Origin: Bryobacterales bacterium
GTDB lineage: Bacteria > Acidobacteriota > Terriglobia > Bryobacterales > Bryobacteraceae
Length of the DNA: 64,000 nt
Assembly: GCA_020846745.1 (NCBI GenBank)
Contig: JADLDI010000074.1
Span: forward strand, 1-64,000
Direction of reading: 5' to 3'
A program made the translations under genes and the position numbers. Below, piece by piece: positions 54,183 through 62,343 of this stretch. Below the pieces are notes generated by a model. The model made no database searches and was not told where the DNA came from. It saw nothing but the letters and a program-made list of their open reading frames with translations. Within the stretch, counting starts at the first letter, position 1. Each line of letters starts with the position of its first letter.

Positions 54183-55775
54183 ATGAGCCGTACAGGAATG
54201 GACGGAGGCTGGCTGGGGCGTTGGGGGCTGCCGCTAGCGGTAGTCGCAGCGGTGGTAGCCGCGGTTCAATGGCACGCGGGCGCCTACAGTGCCGATCTGT
54301 TAGGCGACCTTGACGAGCCGGCGCACTACGTCACGACGCGGATGGTGTACGAGTACCTTCGCGCACCGTTTTCGACGAATCCAATCCGCCACGCGGAACA
54401 GTTTTACCTCCATTTCCCGTTAGTCGGCATTGGACACTGGCCGCCCGGTCTTTACGCTATCGGCGCGATTTGGGAGTTCATCGCGGGCCCAGGTACTCCG
54501 GCGATGCTGGTGCTGATGGCGGGGTTTGGCTCGCTCGCGGCGCTGCTGGTGTACGCGGTGAGTTCGAAGCTGGTAAGGGTGCCCGTGGCGGTTGCGGCTA
54601 CGTTGCTTTTTGCGCTGATGCCCGCGTTCCAGCAATCGGTCTCATCGGTGATGGGCGACCTGTTGGCGCTCGCGTTGGTGCTGGCCGCGGTGCTCTGGTG
54701 GGTGCGCGCGGTGAACGGACAACGCACGATTGACGCTTGGCTGTTCGCGGCCGCGATGGTGGCGGCGGTGATGATCAAACCGATCGCCCTGGCCGGGTTC
54801 GCCGTCCTCCTGGTCGGCTTCTGGCGATTGCGCCGGCGCGGGTGGGTGCCGATTGTATTCGCGCTGGCGATTTGCGCCGGTTATCAGGTGGCGACGGCGA
54901 AGATGGCGGTGGGCATGGTGGATAAGCCGACATACGGCAAAGTACTGGATGGGTTTGTCTCGTTTCTGCAGTCGTTCCCACGACAGCTCGGCTGGGTCGC
55001 GGTGATCCTCGCTCTCGCGGGGCTCCTCTCCACCGCAAGATCGAAACGCAGAACGTCCCCCTACCTTTTCGCAGCCCTCACAGTGCTTGGCGGGGCAACG
55101 GTAGTGCTGGTCCTAATTACAAATGTCGGCGGTGCGTTGTTCGACCGGTATTATTTCGCCGCCTACGTGCCGGCTGTTGCGTTTGCGGCGGTATGCGTCA
55201 ACTCGCTGTGGGACTACGTCCACCGCGGTGCGGCAGGAATAGCCATCCTGCTCAGCTTGGCTCTACATCCCGGCGTTCTGCGACCCTACACCAAGCCGGT
55301 GGAAGGCTTTCACACCTCAGTTTTGGCTGCGCTGCGCGGTTTGCCTGCACGGTCGGTGATTGTGGTGGGCGCCAACGGCAGTACCACCGAACAGGTGCTG
55401 ATTGGAGAACTGGCGCGTTCGACACCTCACGCCCGCAACCTGTTCACCGTTCGTTCATCGCAACTGCTGACCGAATCGGATTGGTTTGGCCGCGGGTACA
55501 AACTGCTGTTCGATAACGCCAACGCCATCGAAGCGGAGTTCCGGCGGATACCGGTGAATGCCGTCCTGCTGTACACCGGTGGTCCCGATAAGTATCCGCA
55601 CTTCGAACTACTGCTAACTGCCTTGGCGGCCGATCCGCAGCAATGGGAACGCACGCAGCCTGCGCCGAAGTTCGTCCTGTACCGGCGACGCGAGCCGCTC
55701 ATCGCGAAACTCCCACAGTTCCGGCTAAAGGTGAATGGCCTGGGCGGCCGGGAGTTAGTTCCCTTAGTAGAGTAG
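54183..55775 (+). CDS. GT39/ArnT-like polytopic membrane glycosyltransferase
   Basis: A 530-residue protein with about 10 membrane helices and a C-terminal soluble domain of about 130 residues. The first loop carries acidic residues in LGDLDEPAHY (about 40-49), where dolichyl- or undecaprenyl-phosphate sugar transferases of the GT39/ArnT/GT-C clan have a catalytic Asp. Topology supports a GT-C enzyme using a lipid-linked sugar. No partner genes are nearby. An ATG at 54198 is an alternative start. Confidence 0.8.
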   Translation: MSRTGMDGGWLGRWGLPLAVVAAVVAAVQWHAGAYSADLLGDLDEPAHYVTTRMVYEYLRAPFSTNPIRHAEQFYLHFPLVGIGHWPPGLYAIGAIWEFIAGPGTPAMLVLMAGFGSLAALLVYAVSSKLVRVPVAVAATLLFALMPAFQQSVSSVMGDLLALALVLAAVLWWVRAVNGQRTIDAWLFAAAMVAAVMIKPIALAGFAVLLVGFWRLRRRGWVPIVFALAICAGYQVATAKMAVGMVDKPTYGKVLDGFVSFLQSFPRQLGWVAVILALAGLLSTARSKRRTSPYLFAALTVLGGATVVLVLITNVGGALFDRYYFAAYVPAVAFAAVCVNSLWDYVHRGAAGIAILLSLALHPGVLRPYTKPVEGFHTSVLAALRGLPARSVIVVGANGSTTEQVLIGELARSTPHARNLFTVRSSQLLTESDWFGRGYKLLFDNANAIEAEFRRIPVNAVLLYTGGPDKYPHFELLLTALAADPQQWERTQPAPKFVLYRRREPLIAKLPQFRLKVNGLGGRELVPLVE

Positions 55776-56071
55776 TAGCCGCTTTCCCCACCGAAGCTCG
55801 CTGGTTTGCGCGTATTGCACCACAACCCGGGTGCGAAATCCCCCAACGCATTTGTAAGACGCTGCGCTCGCTGCGTTTTGCAATGGCAGGCGGATTGCTC
55901 CCTTTTTCGCTCGAACCATTGTTCGTTTGTGCCATAACGTAACATCCGGGTCTGGGGATCAGCAGGATTCTCGGAGCAAACGTGCAACTTGGTTTTGGGA
56001 GATGAAGTACTTGTGTCGCCAGAATGCGCGTTGCATCCTGACTGCTCACGTGATCTTTTCCCGCTAACGCT
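55776..56071. other. Gap upstream of the respiratory operon
   Basis: About 296 bases without a convincing gene; it should hold the promoter of the bc/cbb3 operon. GCACC and GGTGC around 55817-55836 form a weak hairpin. No clear FNR-type box was seen. Confidence 0.45.
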
Positions 56072-56290
56072 ATGGAACTAACCTGGGTCGCCATGGCCGC
56101 GAGTCTCATGATGGGAGCGGGCGCAGCCTGTCTGTTTATCTTCGCTGTCAAAAAGAACTGGTTCCACAACCTCGAAGACGCCAAATACCAGGTCTTCTGG
56201 TCGGATGTGGAACATCTGGTGGATTCCTCGAAGGAGAGTGGCAAGCATGACAATCACACCGACCAAGATGCCGAAAACCGCAGCCGATAG
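56072..56290 (+). CDS. CcoS-like cbb3 oxidase maturation protein
   Basis: A 72-residue single-helix membrane protein. The helix (about residues 5-25) is followed by [22 protein letters not shown], which parallels the conserved post-helix segment of CcoS (usually GQFDDLxGPKY). CcoS helps incorporate cofactors into cbb3 oxidase. It opens the operon and overlaps the Rieske gene by 44 bases. No ribosome site is obvious upstream. The short length and the cbb3 genes downstream support the assignment. Confidence 0.72.
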   Translation: MELTWVAMAASLMMGAGAACLFIFAVKKNWFHNLEDAKYQVFWSDVEHLVDSSKESGKHDNHTDQDAENRSR

Positions 56291-56750
56291 CAGTGCGTCG
56301 GAAGGCGATCAGAATCGCCGGCGGCTGCTGGGCTGGTTGACCGGGTTCGGGCTATTCGGTTCCGCGGTGTTGAGCGCGTTTTCGAACTTCATCTTTATCA
56401 AGCCGCGCGCGACTTATGGCGCGCCCCAGCGATTCTCGATCGGCAAGCCCGATGAGTTCCCGCCCGGAACGCGGATGGCGTTGGAGCAGCGCCGTGTGTG
56501 CGTCGTGCGCGAGGGGAACAAGATCGCCGCAATTTCTACGACTTGTACTCATCTTGGTTGCATTATCGGATTGTCGGAAACAGGATTCGCCTGCCCTTGC
56601 CACGGCTCGCGGTTCGATCCGGACGGCAACGTAACGGGCGGTCCGGCGCCGCGGCCGCTGCCTTGGTTTAAGGTCACACTGGCGCCCAACGGTGAAATCG
56701 AGGTGGACAAGGATGCCGAAGTCGAGCCCGGGAGCTATCTGAACGTATGA
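56247..56750 (+). CDS. Rieske [2Fe-2S] protein
   Basis: A 167-residue membrane-anchored Rieske protein of a bc-type quinol:cytochrome c oxidoreductase. ATG 56247 has GGAGAG 8 bases upstream; the longer frame is not needed. A helix at about residues 28-50 anchors it. Cluster ligands are C100 and H102 in CTHLGC (with disulfide C105) and C116 and H119 in CPCHG (disulfide partner C118), all present. The next gene, cytochrome b, overlaps as ATGA. Confidence 0.94.
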   Translation: MTITPTKMPKTAADSSASEGDQNRRRLLGWLTGFGLFGSAVLSAFSNFIFIKPRATYGAPQRFSIGKPDEFPPGTRMALEQRRVCVVREGNKIAAISTTCTHLGCIIGLSETGFACPCHGSRFDPDGNVTGGPAPRPLPWFKVTLAPNGEIEVDKDAEVEPGSYLNV

Positions 56751-58045
56751 GCACCGCCACCAAGCCGCCAAACCTGATCGCGAACCTGAAATCGCTGCCA
56801 TCGAACGTCTGGAGTTCGGTTTTCCGCAACCCGCTGCCGCACTCGGACCTGGGCCGGGCTTCCACCAGTTTTTCGAACTTCTTTCTGCATATTCACCCGG
56901 TGAAGGTCCACCAGAATACGCTTCGGCCGCTGTTCACGCTCGGCTTAGGTCTGATGTCGACCTTCCTGTTCATCATCCTCCTCGTGACGGGCATCCTTTT
57001 GATGTTCTACTACGTGCCGTCGACGACACAGGCCTACGACCGGATGCTCGACCTGCGCGGGTCGGTTGCCTTCGGAACGTTCCTGCGGAACATGCATCGC
57101 TGGAGCGCGCACGGCATGGTCGGCATTGTGTTCCTGCATATGTGCCGCGTGTTCCTGACGGGATCTTATAAAAAGCCGCGTGAATTCAACTGGGTGATCG
57201 GCGTGTTGCTGTTCCTGGTGACTCTATTCCTGAGCTTTACCGGATATCTGCTGCCTTGGGACCAGTTGGCCTTTTGGGCGATCACGGTGGGAACGGCGAT
57301 CGCGGGTTATGCACCGGTCGTTGGACAACAACTACGGTTCCTACTGCTGGGCGACGCCACGGTCGGACAGGAAGCGCTGCTTCGGTTCTATGTGTTGCAT
57401 GTAGCGGTTCTCCCGGCGGTAATGATCCTGCTGATCGCAATCCACTTCTGGCGGATTCGCAAAGACGGCGGACTGTCGCGGCCCGAAGAAGCCGATGCTC
57501 CGGCGGCGTCGGCGGCGGCTCCGGTTGCACCGGTAGCGGTGACGGTACGCGCCGTGCCGCTGGCGAAGGACAAAGTGTTCGGGTTGCAGGGTTTTGTTCG
57601 GACAAACGTCGCGAAGATGGGCAATGTACCCGACCGGTCCGTGTTTGCGTGGCCCAACCTGGTGCTGGCTGAGTTGTTCGTGTTCGTGCTGACACTGGCG
57701 GTGATCTTGCTGGTTTCGCTGTTCTTCAATGCGCCGCTCGAGGAGCCGGTAAACGTCATGCATCCGCCCAACCCGGCGAAAGCGCCCTGGTACTTCCTTG
57801 GGTTGCAGGAGTTAGTGAGTTATTCCGCGTTTTGGGGCGGTATCGGCATCCCAACGATCTTCGTCATCCTGCTGTTAGTGGCTCCCTATCTGGATAGGAA
57901 GCCGGGTGGTTCGGGCGTGTGGTTCTCGCGCGAACGCCTGTTGCCGAACACGATCTATATCTCCATGGTTTTGCTGAATATCGTCCTGGTGGTGATCGGA
58001 ACATTCTTCCGAGGGCCGAACTGGGAATTCGTCAGTCCGTGGTAA
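56747..58045 (+). CDS. Cytochrome b of a bc-type complex (b6 plus subunit IV fused)
   Basis: A 432-residue polytopic protein. About eight membrane helices can be seen. The haem b ligands are histidines in MHRWSAHGM and in [22 protein letters not shown], the expected pairs in helices B and D. A loop (about 235-270) rich in Ala/Val/Pro joins the two halves. The second half has [16 protein letters not shown], corresponding to the quinol-site PEWY region. So it is one polypeptide of b6 plus subunit IV character. It follows the Rieske gene and precedes the heptahaem cytochrome by 12 bases. Confidence 0.93.
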   Translation: MSTATKPPNLIANLKSLPSNVWSSVFRNPLPHSDLGRASTSFSNFFLHIHPVKVHQNTLRPLFTLGLGLMSTFLFIILLVTGILLMFYYVPSTTQAYDRMLDLRGSVAFGTFLRNMHRWSAHGMVGIVFLHMCRVFLTGSYKKPREFNWVIGVLLFLVTLFLSFTGYLLPWDQLAFWAITVGTAIAGYAPVVGQQLRFLLLGDATVGQEALLRFYVLHVAVLPAVMILLIAIHFWRIRKDGGLSRPEEADAPAASAAAPVAPVAVTVRAVPLAKDKVFGLQGFVRTNVAKMGNVPDRSVFAWPNLVLAELFVFVLTLAVILLVSLFFNAPLEEPVNVMHPPNPAKAPWYFLGLQELVSYSAFWGGIGIPTIFVILLLVAPYLDRKPGGSGVWFSRERLLPNTIYISMVLLNIVLVVIGTFFRGPNWEFVSPW

Positions 58046-58057
58046 TGAGGTGAACCC

Positions 58058-59875
58058 ATGCGATTAGCACTTTCGGTAGCTGCCTTCGTCATACTCGTTG
58101 TCCACGGCCTGGTGTTTTATAAGCAGTTTTTCCATAAGTGGCAGGACTATCAAACCACTTACTTCGACCAGGCGCGCGGCCTGGCTAAGTCCGACGCGGA
58201 GCGCGCGGCGGTAACGGGCCGCAGTCCTCGAATTGAGCAGTACATTGTGACGCGGTTCGGCGAGACCCGCATCGACCGGTGCGGCACTTGCCATATCGCG
58301 ATGGACGACCCCCGGTTCGATAAGCACGCCGAGCCCTTGAAAACCCACCCTTATTCGGCCGCATTGGGCGACCGGCAGGTGAACGGTAAATGGGAACGGC
58401 GGCACAAGTTCGCCGACTTCGGCTGCACCGTTTGTCACGACGGCCAAGGCCGCGGGTTGGAAGAGCATTACAGCCACGGTGAGGATCATTACTGGCCCGA
58501 TCCGCTGGCTGGTTTCGTAGTGCAGGCGAACTGGCGCAAGGAGTTTCAACCGAAGCTGAAGGGCCGCGCCTTTATGGAGGCCAACTGCGCGCAATGCCAT
58601 ACGGAAGAGAACTTTGCCGGGACGGCGACGGTGGCGCGCGGGCGGCAACTGTTCATGGGAACCAACTGCTACGGCTGCCACCGGATCGAAGGCCTTTCCG
58701 ACGGAACTCTTGGTCCGGACCTGACCGAGGCCGGCAAGAAGTTCAAGATCGATTACCTGTGGGAGTCAATCGTAGATCCGCGGGCGAACAGCGCGACTTC
58801 GTTCATGCCGAAGTTCAACCTGAACGAGAAAGACGTGCAGGCGCTGGTGGTGTTCCTGAAGAGCCGCCGCGGCGTGAACTTTGCGGAAACGTCGCTCGAT
58901 AAGTTCCGTGCGGAACTGCAGTTGAAACGGACGGAAGCGGCGATGGCGGGCGCGGGCGAGGCGGCTAAGGCCACTGGTCCGGCTGAGGCTGCGAAGGGCG
59001 AGAAGCTGATTCTTGATCGTGCCTGTACCGCTTGCCACCGGCTTGGCGATCGGGATGGCGGAATCGCGCCGGACCTGAGTTACGAAGGGCTGGTTAAGGA
59101 CGAAACCTGGATTTACGACCACTTCCGCAACCCGCGCGCCACCGTGCCCGATTCGATCATGCCGACGTTCCGGTTTGTGGATGCCGATTTCCGGGCCATG
59201 ACGGCGTTCCTGTTGACCCAGAACAAGCCGGTCCCGCCCACGATATCTCCAGCGGACACCTATAAGACGCTGTGCCAGCGGTGCCACGGCGAGAAGGGGG
59301 ACGGACACGGTCCGATCGCGATCTATCTCGATCCGTACCCGCGCGATTTGACTAAGTCCGGTTTCATGAACAGCAAACCGCTCGAGCGGCTGAAGAACTC
59401 GATCAAGCAGGGTGTTGCCGGAACGTCGATGCCGGCATGGGGCAAGGCGTTGAATGAACAGCAGGTAGACGATGTATTGAACTACGTGCTGGCGACTTAC
59501 ACCAAGGAAGCGCGGCGCGAGTTGAAGCCCCGCAAGGTTCCCGAAAAGAACCCGGTGGCTATGAATAACGAATCGGCCGCACGCGGCGAGAAGATGTTTA
59601 TCGATCGCTGCTCCGGGTGCCACAGCCGCAAGGCCGACGGTAAGGGTCCGAACTCGCTCGACATTCTGCCGCGTCCGCGCAATCTGCGGAATTCGTGGTT
59701 CGTCAACAGTGTCACCGATCGGCGGTTGTTTGAATCGATTCTATACGGCGTGCAGGGTACGGCCATGCCGCCATGGGTGGACTACGGTCTCTCCCAGTCT
59801 GACGTAGGAGATTTGGTTAACTTCATTCGCAGTATTAACACGCAAACGAGGAGTCTACATGCCAGAGCAGAGTAG
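58058..59875 (+). CDS. Seven-haem c-type cytochrome, membrane-anchored
   Basis: A 605-residue protein with an N-terminal membrane helix (about 4-23) and seven CxxCH motifs: C75, C123, C177, C204, C323, C406 and C518. The last five sit in repeated cytochrome c folds. Those around C406 ([14 protein letters not shown]) and C518 ([14 protein letters not shown]) look like the haem domains of CcoP. It lies between cytochrome b and CcoN, overlapping CcoN by 17 bases. It is a likely electron carrier from the Rieske/cytochrome b complex to cbb3 oxidase. Neither a cytochrome c1 nor a normal CcoP gene is present, so it may cover both roles. Confidence 0.92.
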   Translation: MRLALSVAAFVILVVHGLVFYKQFFHKWQDYQTTYFDQARGLAKSDAERAAVTGRSPRIEQYIVTRFGETRIDRCGTCHIAMDDPRFDKHAEPLKTHPYSAALGDRQVNGKWERRHKFADFGCTVCHDGQGRGLEEHYSHGEDHYWPDPLAGFVVQANWRKEFQPKLKGRAFMEANCAQCHTEENFAGTATVARGRQLFMGTNCYGCHRIEGLSDGTLGPDLTEAGKKFKIDYLWESIVDPRANSATSFMPKFNLNEKDVQALVVFLKSRRGVNFAETSLDKFRAELQLKRTEAAMAGAGEAAKATGPAEAAKGEKLILDRACTACHRLGDRDGGIAPDLSYEGLVKDETWIYDHFRNPRATVPDSIMPTFRFVDADFRAMTAFLLTQNKPVPPTISPADTYKTLCQRCHGEKGDGHGPIAIYLDPYPRDLTKSGFMNSKPLERLKNSIKQGVAGTSMPAWGKALNEQQVDDVLNYVLATYTKEARRELKPRKVPEKNPVAMNNESAARGEKMFIDRCSGCHSRKADGKGPNSLDILPRPRNLRNSWFVNSVTDRRLFESILYGVQGTAMPPWVDYGLSQSDVGDLVNFIRSINTQTRSLHARAE

Positions 59876-61262
59876 CGCCCGGGTACAGCCGGGGGTCGCC
59901 GCGTCGGGCGCCACAACGGTTCACGACGATACGACTGCCAAGTGGTTTATAGTAAGTTCCGTTACTTACTTCTTCATTGTCGGCATTATCGCCATCGCCA
60001 TCGCCGCCAAGTTTATATGGCCCGAGTTACTTGGCACGGTGCAGTATTTGACTTATGGCCGCCTGCGACCGCTGCATGTGAACGGGATGCTGTTCGGGTG
60101 GCTGCTTTCCGCGGATATGGGTCTGACTTTCTTCCTGGTACCACGGCTGTGCGGTGTGAAGTTGTGGAGTGAGAAGTTAGGCGTGGCTACGGCGGCATTG
60201 TGGAACATCGTCGTTCTGAGCGCGGTGGTCTGCCTGCTGTTAGGTATCAACCAGGGATTGGAATATGCGGAGTTGCCGCTGGGGCTCGATGTCCTGGTGG
60301 TCGTGGCTTGGATCATGTTCGGCGTGAATATCTTCGCCACCATCGCGAGCCGCAAGTTCGACGCCATGTATGTCTCGCTCTGGTACGTCATGGGGACTAT
60401 CCTGTGGACCGCCTTCGTGTACCTGACCGGTAACTTCGCCGTGCTGTTCGCCACCGGCGTGAACCAGGCGAATCTCAACTGGATGTATGTCCACAACGCG
60501 GTGGGGCTGATCTTCACCCCCGTGGGCTTGGCGTTAGCGTATTACTACATTCCGAAGTCGTCGAACACGCCGCTCTATAGCCATAAGCTGTCGATGATCG
60601 GCTTCTGGTCGCTCGCGTTTGTCTATGTGTGGACGGGCGCCCACCATATGATCCACGGGCCCATTTCGCAGTGGTTGCAGACCATCGCGAGCGCGTTCTC
60701 GGTGATGCTGCTGATTCCGGTGTGGGCCGCCGTGTATAACTTCTTCGCCACCATGAAAGGCCAGTGGCACCAGCTGCGCGAGAACGTGACGCTGAAGTTC
60801 CTCATGTCGGGAGTGGTCTTCTACCTGTTGACCTGCTTCCAGGGACCGATGCACTCGCTGAGAAGCGTAAACGCGATTGTGTCGAAGACGGATTGGATCC
60901 CCGGTCACGCCCACATGGCGGTGCTCGGCGCGTTCTCCTTCTTCGCGATTGCGGGAACCTATTACACGTTGCCGCGCATTCTGAATAAGAAGCTGTTCTC
61001 CGATGCCCTGGCGAACTGGAGTTACTGGCTGTTGATGACCGGCGGCCTTGGCTTTTTCGTCACCCTGTGGTTGGGCGGATTCTGGCAGGGGTGGCAGTGG
61101 AATAATCCCGCCATCCCGTTCATCGACACAGTAAAGGCGCTGCAGCCGGTCTGGATTGTCCGATTCTTTTCGGGCATCCTGATGTTCCTCGGCATCGTGT
61201 CGTTCGCCTACAACGTGTTAGCCACGTTCCTCGGTTCCGACTCGGAACCGGCGGCTGCATAG
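59859..61262 (+). CDS. ccoN: CcoN, cbb3-type cytochrome c oxidase subunit I
   Basis: A 467-residue haem-copper oxidase catalytic subunit with about 12 helices. [15 protein letters not shown] carries the low-spin haem b ligand, and later histidines in [11 protein letters not shown] and GHAHMAVLG fit the copper and high-spin haem sites. It is close to the family's usual length. It reduces oxygen with high affinity and pumps protons. The start overlaps the heptahaem gene by 17 bases; CcoO follows after 16 bases. Confidence 0.95.
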   Translation: MPEQSSARVQPGVAASGATTVHDDTTAKWFIVSSVTYFFIVGIIAIAIAAKFIWPELLGTVQYLTYGRLRPLHVNGMLFGWLLSADMGLTFFLVPRLCGVKLWSEKLGVATAALWNIVVLSAVVCLLLGINQGLEYAELPLGLDVLVVVAWIMFGVNIFATIASRKFDAMYVSLWYVMGTILWTAFVYLTGNFAVLFATGVNQANLNWMYVHNAVGLIFTPVGLALAYYYIPKSSNTPLYSHKLSMIGFWSLAFVYVWTGAHHMIHGPISQWLQTIASAFSVMLLIPVWAAVYNFFATMKGQWHQLRENVTLKFLMSGVVFYLLTCFQGPMHSLRSVNAIVSKTDWIPGHAHMAVLGAFSFFAIAGTYYTLPRILNKKLFSDALANWSYWLLMTGGLGFFVTLWLGGFWQGWQWNNPAIPFIDTVKALQPVWIVRFFSGILMFLGIVSFAYNVLATFLGSDSEPAAA

Positions 61263-61278
61263 GATAAGGAGACTCGTC

Positions 61279-61848
61279 ATGTTACGCAAAGCAGATACGA
61301 GTGCAACCTGGGCGGTTATCTTTTCGCTGATCTTTTTCTTTATCGGCGGCTTACTGACTACCGTTGTTCCGCCGCTGGTGGATAAGAGCTGGTCGATGCC
61401 GTTTGAAAACTCCGATCCTTCGAAAGGACCTGTCGGAAAACTGCAACCGTACACGGAATTGGAACTCAAAGGCCGTGCCATCTATGTTCGCGAAGGCTGC
61501 TGGTATTGCCACACGCAGCAGACGCGCACGTTGTTGTCCGACACGAAGCGATCGGGCTGGAAGGGTGTCGATTCTCCGGTATCGACGCCGGACGAATTTG
61601 TCTACGATTCGCCGCACCTGTTCGGCACGAAGCGTACTGGTCCTGATTTGTCGCGCGTAGGCGGCAAGTACGACACGCAATGGCATCGCACGCATTTCCG
61701 CAATCCGCGCGACCTCGTGCCGGGTTCGATCATGCCTCCGTTCCCGTGGTTGGTCGACAATCCGCAGGAATTCGAAGCGATCGTAGCGTACATGCAGAAG
61801 TTGGGACGCGCGAAGGACTGGCGGCCCGACCATGACTACGAGAAATAG
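61279..61848 (+). CDS. ccoO: CcoO, cbb3-type oxidase subunit II (monohaem)
   Basis: A 189-residue membrane-anchored monohaem cytochrome c. One helix (about residues 9-30), a haem c motif C74-W-Y-C-H78 followed by TQQTR, and the GRVGGKYDTQWHRTHFRNPRD region typical of CcoO. It hands electrons to CcoN. AGGA precedes ATG 61279. The CcoQ-like small gene follows 8 bases after its stop. Confidence 0.94.
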   Translation: MLRKADTSATWAVIFSLIFFFIGGLLTTVVPPLVDKSWSMPFENSDPSKGPVGKLQPYTELELKGRAIYVREGCWYCHTQQTRTLLSDTKRSGWKGVDSPVSTPDEFVYDSPHLFGTKRTGPDLSRVGGKYDTQWHRTHFRNPRDLVPGSIMPPFPWLVDNPQEFEAIVAYMQKLGRAKDWRPDHDYEK

Positions 61849-61856
61849 GAGGCGCG

Positions 61857-62015
61857 ATGAGCGATTATACGTGGCCTAGTGTCTATTTCTCTTATCTGTT
61901 CTTCGCCATCTCGTTAGCAGCGGCCTTGTTTTTCTTCTTTCGCAGCCTGAAGCATGGTTATCTCGGCAAGAACAGCGAAGACGTCAAGAATCGAATGATG
62001 GAAGACCAATCGTAG
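61857..62015 (+). CDS. CcoQ-like small subunit (52 residues)
   Basis: A short gene with ATG at 61857 after AGGAGG (8 bases after ccoO) and TAG at 62013-62015. The product has one membrane helix (about residues 10-28, AISLAAALFFFF) and a basic/acidic C-terminal tail, the layout of CcoQ. CcoQ helps keep the cbb3 complex stable. Identity is inferred from position and topology, not from strong sequence motifs. Confidence 0.75.
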   Translation: MSDYTWPSVYFSYLFFAISLAAALFFFFRSLKHGYLGKNSEDVKNRMMEDQS

Positions 62016-62024
62016 GAGTAAGCC

Positions 62025-62327
62025 ATGAGTGAAGAAAAGAAAGAGACGGGGATAAAGGACTACGCCGGCGGTTGGATCACCGAGCGCGAGGGGACCGACG
62101 TTCCCGGGTTTCTGAAATTGGCATTTCCGATCATCGGCCTGTTCTGTGTCGGCTATCTGGTGTTTCTGCGGAACGGCGAGACGACGCATTCCGATCGCGG
62201 TGTGCTGGTTCAGGCATTGAATAAGGTGACGGGCAACGGTGACACCGTGATGTACCTGGTAACGGCGCTGGCGCTGGTCTATGTAGCTGTTACTGTTTTG
62301 TTCGCGATCAGAAAGAATACGCACTAG
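62025..62327 (+). CDS. Haem-less CcoP-like membrane anchor (two-helix)
   Basis: A 100-residue protein without any CxxCH motif. The segment DYAGGWITEREGTDVPGFLKLAF before the first helix recalls the DGIxEYDNPLPRWW lead-in of CcoP, and FPIIGLFCVGYLVFL parallels its anchor helix. A second helix lies at about 78-96. It sits where ccoP normally stands. The idea that this is a CcoP anchor without its dihaem domain is an inference; otherwise it is an unnamed small subunit. Confidence 0.65.
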   Translation: MSEEKKETGIKDYAGGWITEREGTDVPGFLKLAFPIIGLFCVGYLVFLRNGETTHSDRGVLVQALNKVTGNGDTVMYLVTALALVYVAVTVLFAIRKNTH

Positions 62328-62343
62328 GTTCGAGCTGCTCCCG

